This document shows positions 1 through 6,446 of a stretch of 7,074 bases of DNA, piece by piece (position 1 is the first letter of the stretch; each line of letters starts with the position of its first letter). The position numbers and the translations under genes are program-made. The notes beneath the pieces are model-generated. The model worked only from the letters and a program-made list of their open reading frames with translations. It had not been told where the DNA came from and made no database searches. The DNA lies in assembly GCA_016793585.1 (NCBI GenBank), contig JAEUJR010000461.1:1-7074 (forward strand), given 5' to 3'. The DNA comes from Archangium sp. Its GTDB lineage: Bacteria > Myxococcota > Myxococcia > Myxococcales > Myxococcaceae.

Positions 1-908
1 TGCAGGCCGCGGCCGAACCCGAACTCGGGGCCGTCGGTGAGGTTCACGAAGCGCAGCTGCGGGTCCATGCCGGCGAGGCTGATGCTCGCGAAGTCGATGG
101 GCCCGTCGAAGCGGAACGTCACCGTGGGGAAGTTGCCGAACGGCTCGGTGGCGAGGCGCTCGAGGTAGCGGCCGAGCAGGTCGAAGCCGAACAGCGGCGC
201 CGGGTCTTTGGGGAAGCGCGAGAAGTCGACGCGGCCGTTCACCCGGTGCGCGTCGTTGGGGTACGGCAGCCGGAAGAAGTCCTGCTTCACGTCGGCGGCG
301 TCGGCGTCGCGCGGCAGGCTCCAGAGCGCGGTGATGGGGCCCGTCGTCTTGCGCGCGGGGCACGTCGCGCCCTGCCACTGCAGGCTGGCAGGCACGGGGA
401 GGAACGGCGGCACCCCCTTCGGTGCGGTCGTCGGGTCGAGCGCGACGTAGGCGCACTTGTTCGACTGGCAGAGCAGGCCCTGCAGACAGTCTCTCGAGAC
501 GGTGCACTCGGCGCCGATGTCTTTCGTGCCGGGCGTCAGGCACACGGGGAAGATGGTGGTGCCCGAGAACGCGCAGCGCAGGCCCGACTGGCAGTCGTTG
601 TCGCCCTGACACGTCGTCGACGGCCCGCCCTTGCCGGCGGCGACGCACTTGCCGCGGGAGCCGTTCGGCGCGCACAGCCCGCTCGCGCACTCGGGCCCGA
701 TGAAGCAGGGAGCCCCTTCGGCCGCCGGCGTCTCGACGATGCACGTCTTGGCGGCGTTGCACGTGAGGCCGACGCGGCAGACCTCGGTCGCGCAGCTCGA
801 GCCGAAGCCCACGCCTTTCGTCATCGGCGCGTCAGGCGGGTTCGGGCTGGTGTCGTTGCAGGCAGCGATGAGCCACCAGGTTCCCAGCAGCACGACTCGG
901 CGAATCAT
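1..908 (-). CDS. Cys-rich repeat lipoprotein, N-terminal 302 residues (3' end cut by window edge)
   Basis: The frame is open from the ATG at 908 to the window edge with no stop codon. The protein begins MIRRVVLLGTWWLIAAC, a short basic and hydrophobic signal peptide ending in a lipobox (LIAAC), so Cys17 should be lipidated and the protein exported and membrane-anchored. Asn at +2 is not the classical inner-membrane retention Asp. Residues 39-152 hold four Cys quartets (39/44/50/56, 68/74/79/88, 100/106/112/123, 135/141/147/152). Each has a Gly-Leu just before its third Cys, as in the disulphide-rich modules common in myxobacterial surface proteins. After a Pro-rich linker, residues 210-233 contain FFRLPYPND and GRVDFSRFP, which open what looks like a larger secreted domain; I do not recognise it securely. 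The gene starts 11 bases after the upstream radical SAM gene and has its own AGGAG five bases before the ATG. Export and lipidation are well supported; function is unknown. Confidence 0.85.
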   Translation of the reverse strand, partial: MIRRVVLLGTWWLIAACNDTSPNPPDAPMTKGVGFGSSCATEVCRVGLTCNAAKTCIVETPAAEGAPCFIGPECASGLCAPNGSRGKCVAAGKGGPSTTCQGDNDCQSGLRCAFSGTTIFPVCLTPGTKDIGAECTVSRDCLQGLLCQSNKCAYVALDPTTAPKGVPPFLPVPASLQWQGATCPARKTTGPITALWSLPRDADAADVKQDFFRLPYPNDAHRVNGRVDFSRFPKDPAPLFGFDLLGRYLERLATEPFGNFPTVTFRFDGPIDFASISLAGMDPQLRFVNLTDGPEFGFGRGL

Positions 909-913
909 GTCGT

Positions 914-918
914 CTCCT
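914..918 (-). promoter_or_regulatory. Shine-Dalgarno site of the Cys-rich lipoprotein gene
   Basis: Read on the minus strand, AGGAG is followed by a five-base spacer (ACGAC) and the ATG at 908. It lies wholly between the stop codon of the upstream radical SAM gene (TGA at 922-920) and this start. It fixes the lipoprotein start and suggests the gene can be translated independently of its neighbour, unlike the overlapping genes before it. Confidence 0.75.
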
Positions 919-919
919 C

Positions 920-1792
920 TCAATCGACCTCGGGGGGCGCGACTTCGCCGTTGGCCCCGAACCCTTCGATGATGCCCCGGTTCTGCGGCACCGTGCACGG
1001 GCACACCTCGTACGGACACGGCCTGGGCCCCGCCCAGCGTTTCAAGGTCCCATCGAACACATTGCCGAGGTGGCCGTCTTTGAAGCGCTTGCCGGGGTAG
1101 CAGCTGAACGCGTCGCCGCGCGGGTGAATGATGAAGTACTTCGAGCCGGCGTGACACAGCTTGCCGGTGAGCGCGAAGCCGCGGTTCATCTGGCCCGGGC
1201 CCACGAGGTCGTCGAAGTGCTCCTCGAGGCGGCGTGCGTCGGCGTCGTCATAGGTGACGGCCTTGCCGTCTTTGCGCATGAGCTGCGGGTAGAACTTCAG
1301 GCCGAGCGCTTCGAAGCGGCGGCGGCTCTCACCCACGACGTCGACGGTGCCGGGCACGACGACGCTGTTCACGACGAAGGTGGCCTTCGGCAGCGCCGCG
1401 AGCGCACGCTTCACCGCGAGGGCCTTCTCGAGGAACTCGTCTTCGGTCGTCTCTTCGCGGTGCAGCGAGCACGAGAACGTTCGGAGCGCCGGGCCGGCCC
1501 GGTCGACGAACTCCATCAACGTGCGCAGCGGCGCCGACAAGTTCGTGAGCACCGAGACGAGGTGGCCCTTCGCGGCCAGGCGCGCGGCGACCTCGGGCAG
1601 GCGTTTGAGGAGGAAGGGCTCTCCGCCGGAGATCTTGAACTCCCAGCGGCCCTCGAGCGCATCGAGCGTGGTGAGCGCCGCGTCGAGCTCGGCGTCGGTC
1701 GGTGTGCCCAGCCCCGGAGCGTGTTTCTGCACGCAGTAGGTGCAGCGGTAGTTGCAGCCGCCGACGATGTTCCACGACACGGTGGGCCTCAT
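920..1792 (-). CDS. Short radical SAM protein with Cys-rich (SPASM/Twitch-type) C-terminus
   Basis: This 290-residue protein should be a cytoplasmic iron-sulphur enzyme that cleaves S-adenosylmethionine to a 5'-deoxyadenosyl radical. The cluster motif CNYRCTYC (Cys13, 17, 20; CX3CX2C) follows an N-terminal strand, and the SAM-contacting GGEP motif is at residues 56-59. The tail has Cys213, Cys231, Cys259, Cys264 and Cys266 around HLGNVFDG. The spacing C-x17-C and then C-x4-C-x-C suggests one auxiliary 4Fe-4S cluster, as in SPASM/Twitch enzymes. The ATG at 1792 is chosen because the radical SAM core begins at once (MRPTVSWNIVGGCNY) and AAGGGG lies about eight bases upstream. The same frame stays open far upstream, but there it reads Arg/Ala-rich shadow sequence of the neighbour. 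The start overlaps the preceding stop as ATGA, so the two radical SAM proteins are probably translationally coupled. The family is secure; the substrate is unknown, with peptide, sugar or small molecule all possible. Confidence 0.9.
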   Translation of the reverse strand: MRPTVSWNIVGGCNYRCTYCVQKHAPGLGTPTDAELDAALTTLDALEGRWEFKISGGEPFLLKRLPEVAARLAAKGHLVSVLTNLSAPLRTLMEFVDRAGPALRTFSCSLHREETTEDEFLEKALAVKRALAALPKATFVVNSVVVPGTVDVVGESRRRFEALGLKFYPQLMRKDGKAVTYDDADARRLEEHFDDLVGPGQMNRGFALTGKLCHAGSKYFIIHPRGDAFSCYPGKRFKDGHLGNVFDGTLKRWAGPRPCPYEVCPCTVPQNRGIIEGFGANGEVAPPEVD

Positions 1793-2817
1793 GGCAGCGC
1801 CCCTTCTGCGAGCAGCGCGTCGAGCTCGCGCTGCGCCGAGACGTTCATGTCGTGCTTCCCGCAGCGCTGACAGGCCGCGAACGAACCACCACGATGCAGC
1901 GTCTGGCGAACGGCGTCGTACTTCGGGCTCTTCCACACCTGCTCGAAGGGCCCGTCGTTCACGTGGCCCGCGTCGATGTGCGCGCAGCAGAAGAAGACGC
2001 GCCCGTCGACCGAGACGCGCGAGTACAGGTAGCCCGCGAAGCACGGAGGCTGCTCCTCCTTCACGCCGCGCAGCTGCCGCTCGAAGGCGTCGAGGTTGTG
2101 CCGCACGCCGAGGTGCTTCGCCTTCTTGCGCGCCGCGGGCAGGTCGTCGTTCAGCAGGCGCTCCTTCTGCGCAGGGGTGAGCGCGAAGTGCTTCGTGCCC
2201 GCGGGCAGGTCGCCGACCTTGAAGCTGACGCGGGCGCCGACGTCGGCGGCGAGCTCGACCATGGCGACGACCTCGTGCGCGGTGAGCCCGTTGATGACCT
2301 GCACCATGTTGATGGCGGTGACGTCGCGCAGGCGGCGGCACCCTTCGACGAGCTTTCCGAACGTCTCTTTCGGCTGGTTCGGGTGATACGCGACGTAGGT
2401 CTCGGGGGAAGCAGACGCGACGTTGAGCAGCAGCTGGTCGATCTTCAGCTCGGCGAGGCGGTCGAAGTCGCAGAGCGTGCCGTTGGAGATGACGGTGAGG
2501 CGCAGACGGCGCGCCTTCACGGCGACGATGAAGCGCTCGATGTCGGGGTGCGTGAAGGGCTCTCCACCGCCAGAGATGACGATGCGCTCGGTGCCGGTCG
2601 CGACCACCTCGTCGAGCACGCGAAAGAAGACGGCTGGCTCGATGCGCTGGCGCTTCCACGCGATGGACTTCGGCGTGTCGAGCGTGCCCCCGTAGTTCCA
2701 GCAGGTGACGCAGTCGAGGTTGCAGACGTTGGTGACGTCGATGTGCACCGTCTCGGGGCCGGTGCGTGGCTTGCGCTCGAGGTAGCCCTTGAAACGCTCG
2801 ACGTGCAGCTCACTCAT
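1789..2817 (-). CDS. Radical SAM protein with SPASM-type C-terminal domain
   Basis: This is a 342-residue radical SAM enzyme. After a short N-terminal stretch, the strand HIDVTNVCNLDCVTCW carries the CX3CX2C cluster motif (Cys32, 36, 39), with the SAM-binding GGGEP at residues 83-87 and SNG at 111-113. The tail resembles the common one-cluster SPASM form: Cys259, then SVDGRVFFCC (Cys277 and 278), a FEQVWKSPKYDAVR segment matching the usual EIW-x-S region, and Cys316 and Cys319 as CQRC. In this class, SPASM-type proteins modify RiPP peptides or act in sugar and glycan gene clusters, and the glycosyltransferase directly upstream makes the second reading attractive. It starts at ATG 2817, overlapping the glycosyltransferase stop as ATGA, with GAGGTG just upstream; its own stop overlaps the next radical SAM start. 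Fold and cofactor are clear; substrate is unknown. Confidence 0.92.
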   Translation of the reverse strand: MSELHVERFKGYLERKPRTGPETVHIDVTNVCNLDCVTCWNYGGTLDTPKSIAWKRQRIEPAVFFRVLDEVVATGTERIVISGGGEPFTHPDIERFIVAVKARRLRLTVISNGTLCDFDRLAELKIDQLLLNVASASPETYVAYHPNQPKETFGKLVEGCRRLRDVTAINMVQVINGLTAHEVVAMVELAADVGARVSFKVGDLPAGTKHFALTPAQKERLLNDDLPAARKKAKHLGVRHNLDAFERQLRGVKEEQPPCFAGYLYSRVSVDGRVFFCCAHIDAGHVNDGPFEQVWKSPKYDAVRQTLHRGGSFAACQRCGKHDMNVSAQRELDALLAEGALP

Positions 2818-3884
2818 CGCAGCACCTCGAGCAGCACGCGGGCGGCCGCTTCGGCGCCGTTCGTCGAGACGACCTTGCGGCCCGCCTCGACGATGGCGCT
2901 CCTTCGTGAGAGCACGTCACGCAGCGCAGCCTGCAGCGAGGCGGCGTCGAGGTTCGTCACCGCGCGGCCGGCGCCCTGGCCCTCGAGGAACCGGGCGCGG
3001 CGTTCTTGATCATCGAGCACGCGCTCGAACGGAACGAAGACCGACGGCACGCCCGCGAAGAGCAGCTCGTGCACCGAGTTGTACCCAGTCGCCGTGATGG
3101 CCGCGTCGAAGGCCGGCAGAAGCTCGAGCATCGGGTACACGCCGCGCAGCACGGTGGCTCCCGCGAGCGCCGGCACGTCACGCAACAGCGGGCCCGCGCC
3201 GACGACGAGCCTGGCGTTGGGAATGGCCTGCACCGCCGCGTTCGCGGCCTCGAGCGCCTGCTGCGACTCGGGCTCACCACCACCGCCGAACGACGCGTAG
3301 ACGAGCGTGTCGGTGAGCGAGAGACCAAGCACGCGGCGCGCGTCGTCACGAGCGCGCAGCTCAAGACGTTCACGCACCAGCACGGGTCCCACGGCGCGCA
3401 GCTTCGAAGGCTCCGGCACCGGGCCGACCGCTTCGACGTTCGCGTGGGGCACGATGACGGCGTCGTAGAGCGGCAGCGTCGCCTGCAACAACGGCAGGCC
3501 CACCGCGTCGCGCCGCTGCTCGCGAAAGACGAACACGTTCTTCTGGCGCCAGCGCAGCACGGGGATCAGCTCTTCGAAGCTGCCCATCGGGTACGTGTCG
3601 ACGACGAGCACGTCGGGGTCGAAGGTCGCGACGGTGTTCCACGTCACCGTCTGCGCCAGCTTGAGGTAGCGCGTCTTCTGCAGCCCCACCTCTTCGCGAA
3701 TCGTCTTCGAGGGCAGCTTCACCGCAGCGAAGCGTTCGCGATGCAACACGCCGTCGGCCTCGGAAGACGTGAGGAACAGCACCTCGACGTCGGGCTGCAG
3801 CCGGCGGAGCGCGCGCGCGATGCCCAGCAGCCGCGTCACGTGGCCCAGGCCCAGCCCGTTCACCGCATAGAAGAGCGCGCGCAT
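2814..3884 (-). CDS. MurG-like GT-B fold glycosyltransferase
   Basis: This 356-residue protein has the two-domain layout of GT-B glycosyltransferases related to MurG and the UDP-glycosyltransferases. The N-terminus (MRALFYAVNGLGLGHVTR) contains the Gly-rich acceptor-side loop followed by a His, and DVLVVDTYPMG (residues 91-101) forms a further Rossmann-type strand and turn. The C-terminal half has YASFGGGGE (196-204), LVVGAGP (226-232) and the donor-site segment ATGYNSVHELLFAGVPSVFVPF (about 264-286), then DDQERRARFL, matching the nucleotide-sugar loop of this superfamily. No signal peptide or membrane helix is evident, so it should act in the cytoplasm or at the inner membrane face. It starts at the ATG inside TGATG, overlapping the TPR gene stop by one base, with no strong Shine-Dalgarno, which fits coupled translation. 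It is not MurG itself: there is no cell-wall gene context and the match is only to the superfamily. Donor and acceptor are unknown. Confidence 0.88.
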   Translation of the reverse strand: MRALFYAVNGLGLGHVTRLLGIARALRRLQPDVEVLFLTSSEADGVLHRERFAAVKLPSKTIREEVGLQKTRYLKLAQTVTWNTVATFDPDVLVVDTYPMGSFEELIPVLRWRQKNVFVFREQRRDAVGLPLLQATLPLYDAVIVPHANVEAVGPVPEPSKLRAVGPVLVRERLELRARDDARRVLGLSLTDTLVYASFGGGGEPESQQALEAANAAVQAIPNARLVVGAGPLLRDVPALAGATVLRGVYPMLELLPAFDAAITATGYNSVHELLFAGVPSVFVPFERVLDDQERRARFLEGQGAGRAVTNLDAASLQAALRDVLSRRSAIVEAGRKVVSTNGAEAAARVLLEVLR

Positions 3885-5152
3885 CAGGAGTGGTCCGAGT
3901 ACTCCGTCGAGCGGCGTGAGGTGGCGGCCCTCGCGGTGGCTTCAGCCGCTGCGCTGGCCAGCGACGACTCCTTCAGGTTGTCGAGGTTGATGATGCGGCC
4001 GGCCGCGACCGCACCGAGCGCGCCCAGCACCGCCCCACCGGCGAACGTCGCGAGCGACGGCAGGCCCGCGCCGCTGTTCATCACGTTCCACGCGGGCACC
4101 TCGACCGAGGTCGACGGCGGCGCGTGCGCTTCGACGTAGGGGTCGAACTCGTCGAGCTCGGACCAGTGGTGGCGCTGCGCCTGGTCGATCATCAGCACCG
4201 GCGGCGGCGTTCCCGTCGCCACCCGGCGCGCGCAGGTCGGGCAGGCGGCGACTGTGGTGACGCCCGCGCTCGAGCGCAGCTGCACCGACTCTCCGAACTT
4301 CGGGCTCGGCAGCGCGCGCGCACAGAAGAAGCAGCCGGCGCGAGGGCCCTTCACCGAGGCGGCGCGGTCGCCGTGCAACACCACGAGCCGGGCCTGCGCC
4401 TCTGTGATGGCGGCCGCGGCGCGATCGATGGCCTGATGAATCTCTTCGGGGCGACGCAGCTCACCGCGCGCCGCAGCCAGGACGCCCTTTCGCGCCGTCG
4501 CGAGGTTCGTCGCGGCGCGGTCGGCGTCACGGCGCACCTCGGGGTCTTCGCCGAGTGACAAGCCATGCTCCACCTGGCCGAGAGCGCGCGCCTGCTCTTG
4601 AATTCGGCGAGACATCGGGCCGAGTTGATCGACCGTCAGCTTCGGCTGCGACGGCGCGGTGGGGCCCGGAGAAGGCCGCTGCACGTCGGTCGTGACGAAG
4701 AGCGAGAAGATGGCCTTGAGCATCTTCCACAGCACGCCGCCGACCGAGGCCAACCCGATGGCTGCGACGACGAGGCCGATCAGCACCACGGGGCCGTCGC
4801 AGCCACCCGGCCCGGAGCCGTCACCCGAGCTCGAACCACCACCGAGCTCGTTCAGCTTCTCGTCGATCTCTCCACGTTTGTAGCCGGGGTCGAGCTCTCG
4901 CGACTTGAGGAACGCGGCCCGCGACTCTTCGTTGCGCTTGAGCTTCTTGAGCGCGAGCCCGCGGTTGTATTGCCAGCGGGCCTTCGACGGGTCGAGGGCC
5001 GCCGCTTCGTCGAACTTCTGCAGCGCGCCCGCGTAGTTCTTCGCGTCGTAGAGCGCCTTGCCCTCTTCGTAGACCTGATCAGCCGAGGGCTGCGCCAGCA
5101 CCAGCGCCCCAGCCACCAACACCACCAGCATCACTGCCCTGTTCCAGGTCAC
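3884..5152 (-). CDS. TPR protein with signal sequence, membrane helix and paired CxxC motifs
   Basis: This 422-residue protein is of a type I do not recognise by name. Residues 1-20 form a basic then hydrophobic signal sequence ending near ALVLA. Residues 24-92 carry about two tetratricopeptide repeats (YEEGKALYDAKNYAGALQKF; WQYNRGLALKKLKRNEESRAAF). A Gly/Ser-rich linker with one Cys (118) leads to a membrane helix at about 121-153. Residues 171-260 are Ala/Arg-rich and probably helical or coiled. CFFC (274-277) and CPTC (304-307) look like a small zinc-binding pair. RHHWSELDEFDPY (327-339) and a Gly/Ala-rich hydrophobic segment at 364-388 follow. If residues 1-20 are cleaved or span the membrane, the TPRs face the periplasm and the CxxC region the cytoplasm. 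The start is GTG 5152, supported by GGAGG five bases upstream. It is first in the minus-strand operon, so a role organising or localising the pathway is an inference only. Confidence 0.85.
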   Translation of the reverse strand: MTWNRAVMLVVLVAGALVLAQPSADQVYEEGKALYDAKNYAGALQKFDEAAALDPSKARWQYNRGLALKKLKRNEESRAAFLKSRELDPGYKRGEIDEKLNELGGGSSSGDGSGPGGCDGPVVLIGLVVAAIGLASVGGVLWKMLKAIFSLFVTTDVQRPSPGPTAPSQPKLTVDQLGPMSRRIQEQARALGQVEHGLSLGEDPEVRRDADRAATNLATARKGVLAAARGELRRPEEIHQAIDRAAAAITEAQARLVVLHGDRAASVKGPRAGCFFCARALPSPKFGESVQLRSSAGVTTVAACPTCARRVATGTPPPVLMIDQAQRHHWSELDEFDPYVEAHAPPSTSVEVPAWNVMNSGAGLPSLATFAGGAVLGALGAVAAGRIINLDNLKESSLASAAAEATARAATSRRSTEYSDHS

Positions 5153-5321
5153 GAGCCCCTCCGGTCGCTGCCCACGCAGAACGCCACTGAATCATTGGAG
5201 CAGCAGGAAGTCGCCGGTTCTGCGAGCCCCGCCCAGCATCAGTTGCGCTGATCACCGCTGTGCATGCGAGTGACAATGTCGGGCAAAACCTTGTGCTTTC
5301 ATTCAACCCACCGCTCACGAC
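5153..5321. promoter_or_regulatory. Divergent intergenic region, inferred to hold promoters for both gene groups
   Basis: This 169-base gap lies between the diverging TPR gene and homogentisate dioxygenase gene, so it must hold, or lie next to, the start sites of both transcripts. It is less GC-rich than the genes in places, for example around 5291-5310. I found no convincing -35/-10 pair on either strand. The only dyad I could see is ATCAG-TTGCG-CTGAT at 5238-5252 (five-base arms, five-base spacer), directly followed by the overlapping palindrome TGATCA (5249-5254). It could be an operator, but arms this short are expected by chance fairly often. The role is inferred from gene arrangement. 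Confidence 0.5.
5158..5162 (-). promoter_or_regulatory. Shine-Dalgarno site fixing the GTG start of the TPR gene
   Basis: Read on the minus strand, GGAGG is followed by five bases (GGCTC) and GTG at 5152. This strong site supports the GTG start over the internal ATG at codon 8, which would remove the basic part of the signal sequence. Being the only strong site among the first four genes of the operon, it marks the likely entry point for ribosomes. Confidence 0.75.
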
Positions 5322-6446
5322 ATGTTGCCGCGCATCATGGACATTCCCTACGTCAGAGGTCGCGTCGCGCAGCAGGCCCACGTTGGTCTCCCCGAAGGCA
5401 CGGTGGAAGAGGAGTTCGCCCGCAACGGCTTCTTCGGCCGCTACGCGCACCTCTACCGCAGCCACGCGCCGGTGGGCTGGACGCGCATCGAAGGGCCGCT
5501 CAAGCCGCGCGCCTACGACCTGCGGAAGATGGAGGCCATCACGACCGACTGGCTCGACGGCCGCCAGGGCGTGCTCGAGAACGCCGACGTTCGCCTGTGC
5601 CTGACGACGCTGTCGAAGCCGATGGCGTACCTGTTTCGCAACGCTGACGCCGACGAAGTCGTCTTCGTGCACGAAGGCGCGGGCCGCGTCGAGACCGACT
5701 TCGGCCCCATGTCGTACGAGGCAGGCGATTACCTGCAGATTCCCCGCGGCACCGCGTACCGAATGTCTCCGACGAGCACGTCGAAGTTCCTCATCGTCGA
5801 GTCGTTCAGCGAGGTCTCGTTCCCCGACCGCGGCATGCTCGGCCAGCACGCGCTGTTCGACCCCGCCGTCATTCAGGTGCCATCGCCCGACGAGAAGAGC
5901 TCGTTGACGGCCGATGCGCGCGGCGAGTTCGAGCTGCGCATCATGCGGCTGGGTGAAGTGACGAAGGTCTTCTACCCGTTCAACCCGCACGACGTCGTCG
6001 GCTGGAAGGGCACGCTCACGGTGCAGAAGCTGAACGTGCGCGACATTCGCCCCGTCTCGTCCGACCGGTACCACCTGCCGCCGTCGGCGCACTCGACGTT
6101 CATCATGCGCAACGCGGTCATCTGCACGTTCCTGCCGCGCCCGCTCGAGAATGGAGACCCGGCGGCGCTGAAGGTGCCGTTCTACCACTCGAACATCGAC
6201 TTCGACGAAGTGCTCTTCTACCACTCGGGAGAGTTCTTCAGCCGCGCTGGCATCTCGCCCGGCATGCTGACGTTCCACCCGCAGGGCATTCACCACGGCC
6301 CGCAGGAGAAGGCGTTCGATCGCGCCGCGAAGGCCACGCGCACCGAAGAGGTGGCGATCATGCTCGACACGAAGAACCCGCTGAAGCCCTGCGCTGCCGT
6401 CGAGCGCACCGAACTCACCGACTACTGGAGGAGCTGGCAGAAATGA
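5322..6446 (+). CDS. hmgA: Homogentisate 1,2-dioxygenase family protein
   Basis: This 374-residue protein matches the homogentisate 1,2-dioxygenase family, which opens the ring of homogentisate to maleylacetoacetate using non-haem Fe(II) and O2 in the cytoplasm. The N-terminus reads IPYVRGRVAQQAHVGLPEGT, then NGFFGRYAHLY and GWTRIEGPLKPRAY, and a cupin segment has GDYLQIPRGTAYRM (residues 136-148). The C-terminal iron site can be placed by analogy with the human enzyme: His289 and Glu296 in YHSNIDFDEVLFY, and His325 in HPQGIHHGP. It is shorter than the classical enzymes (about 430-445 residues), so it belongs to a compact branch that may differ in detail. A second in-frame ATG at 5337 would give MDIPYVRG and 369 residues; neither start has a clear Shine-Dalgarno, and an in-frame stop at 5271 limits any extension. 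The following dioxygenase gene overlaps it and supports a role in tyrosine catabolism. Confidence 0.88.
   Translation: MLPRIMDIPYVRGRVAQQAHVGLPEGTVEEEFARNGFFGRYAHLYRSHAPVGWTRIEGPLKPRAYDLRKMEAITTDWLDGRQGVLENADVRLCLTTLSKPMAYLFRNADADEVVFVHEGAGRVETDFGPMSYEAGDYLQIPRGTAYRMSPTSTSKFLIVESFSEVSFPDRGMLGQHALFDPAVIQVPSPDEKSSLTADARGEFELRIMRLGEVTKVFYPFNPHDVVGWKGTLTVQKLNVRDIRPVSSDRYHLPPSAHSTFIMRNAVICTFLPRPLENGDPAALKVPFYHSNIDFDEVLFYHSGEFFSRAGISPGMLTFHPQGIHHGPQEKAFDRAAKATRTEEVAIMLDTKNPLKPCAAVERTELTDYWRSWQK
6427..6433 (+). promoter_or_regulatory. Shine-Dalgarno site of the 4-hydroxyphenylpyruvate dioxygenase gene
   Basis: GGAGGAG lies within the last codons of the homogentisate dioxygenase gene, nine bases before the ATG at 6443. 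With the ATGA overlap it supports this start and indicates coupled translation of the two catabolic enzymes. Confidence 0.7.

Noticed and set aside
246..1100. 284-codon open frame on the plus strand
   Set aside because: It is antisense to the Cys-rich lipoprotein, whose lipobox and four Cys quartets show which strand codes.
1793..2659. Possible 289-codon N-terminal extension of the short radical SAM protein, giving a 579-residue fusion
   Set aside because: The extension is in a different frame across the first radical SAM gene, is very rich in Arg and Ala with no recognisable motif, and the real radical SAM core starts directly at the ATG at 1792 behind AAGGGG.
1702..3009. 435-codon open frame on the plus strand
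   Set aside because: It lies antisense to the two radical SAM genes, which carry full family motifs. Its composition is the skewed type produced opposite GC-rich coding sequence, with no domain visible.
3884..3920. Possible independent start region or promoter before the glycosyltransferase gene
   Set aside because: There is no clear Shine-Dalgarno or promoter, and the TGATG overlap is better explained by coupled translation from the TPR gene.
3006..4139. 377-codon open frame on the plus strand
   Set aside because: It is antisense to the glycosyltransferase and the end of the TPR gene, is rich in His, Arg and Gln, and has no motif; a shadow of GC-rich coding sequence.
5283..5303. Sigma-54-like promoter on the minus strand (GCAC, then TTTTGC)
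   Set aside because: The -24 element lacks the conserved GG, and the spacing to the -12 GC is one base too long.
5079..6296. 405-codon open frame on the minus strand
   Set aside because: It is antisense to the homogentisate dioxygenase gene, whose family match is strong, and also covers the intergenic gap and the start of the TPR gene.
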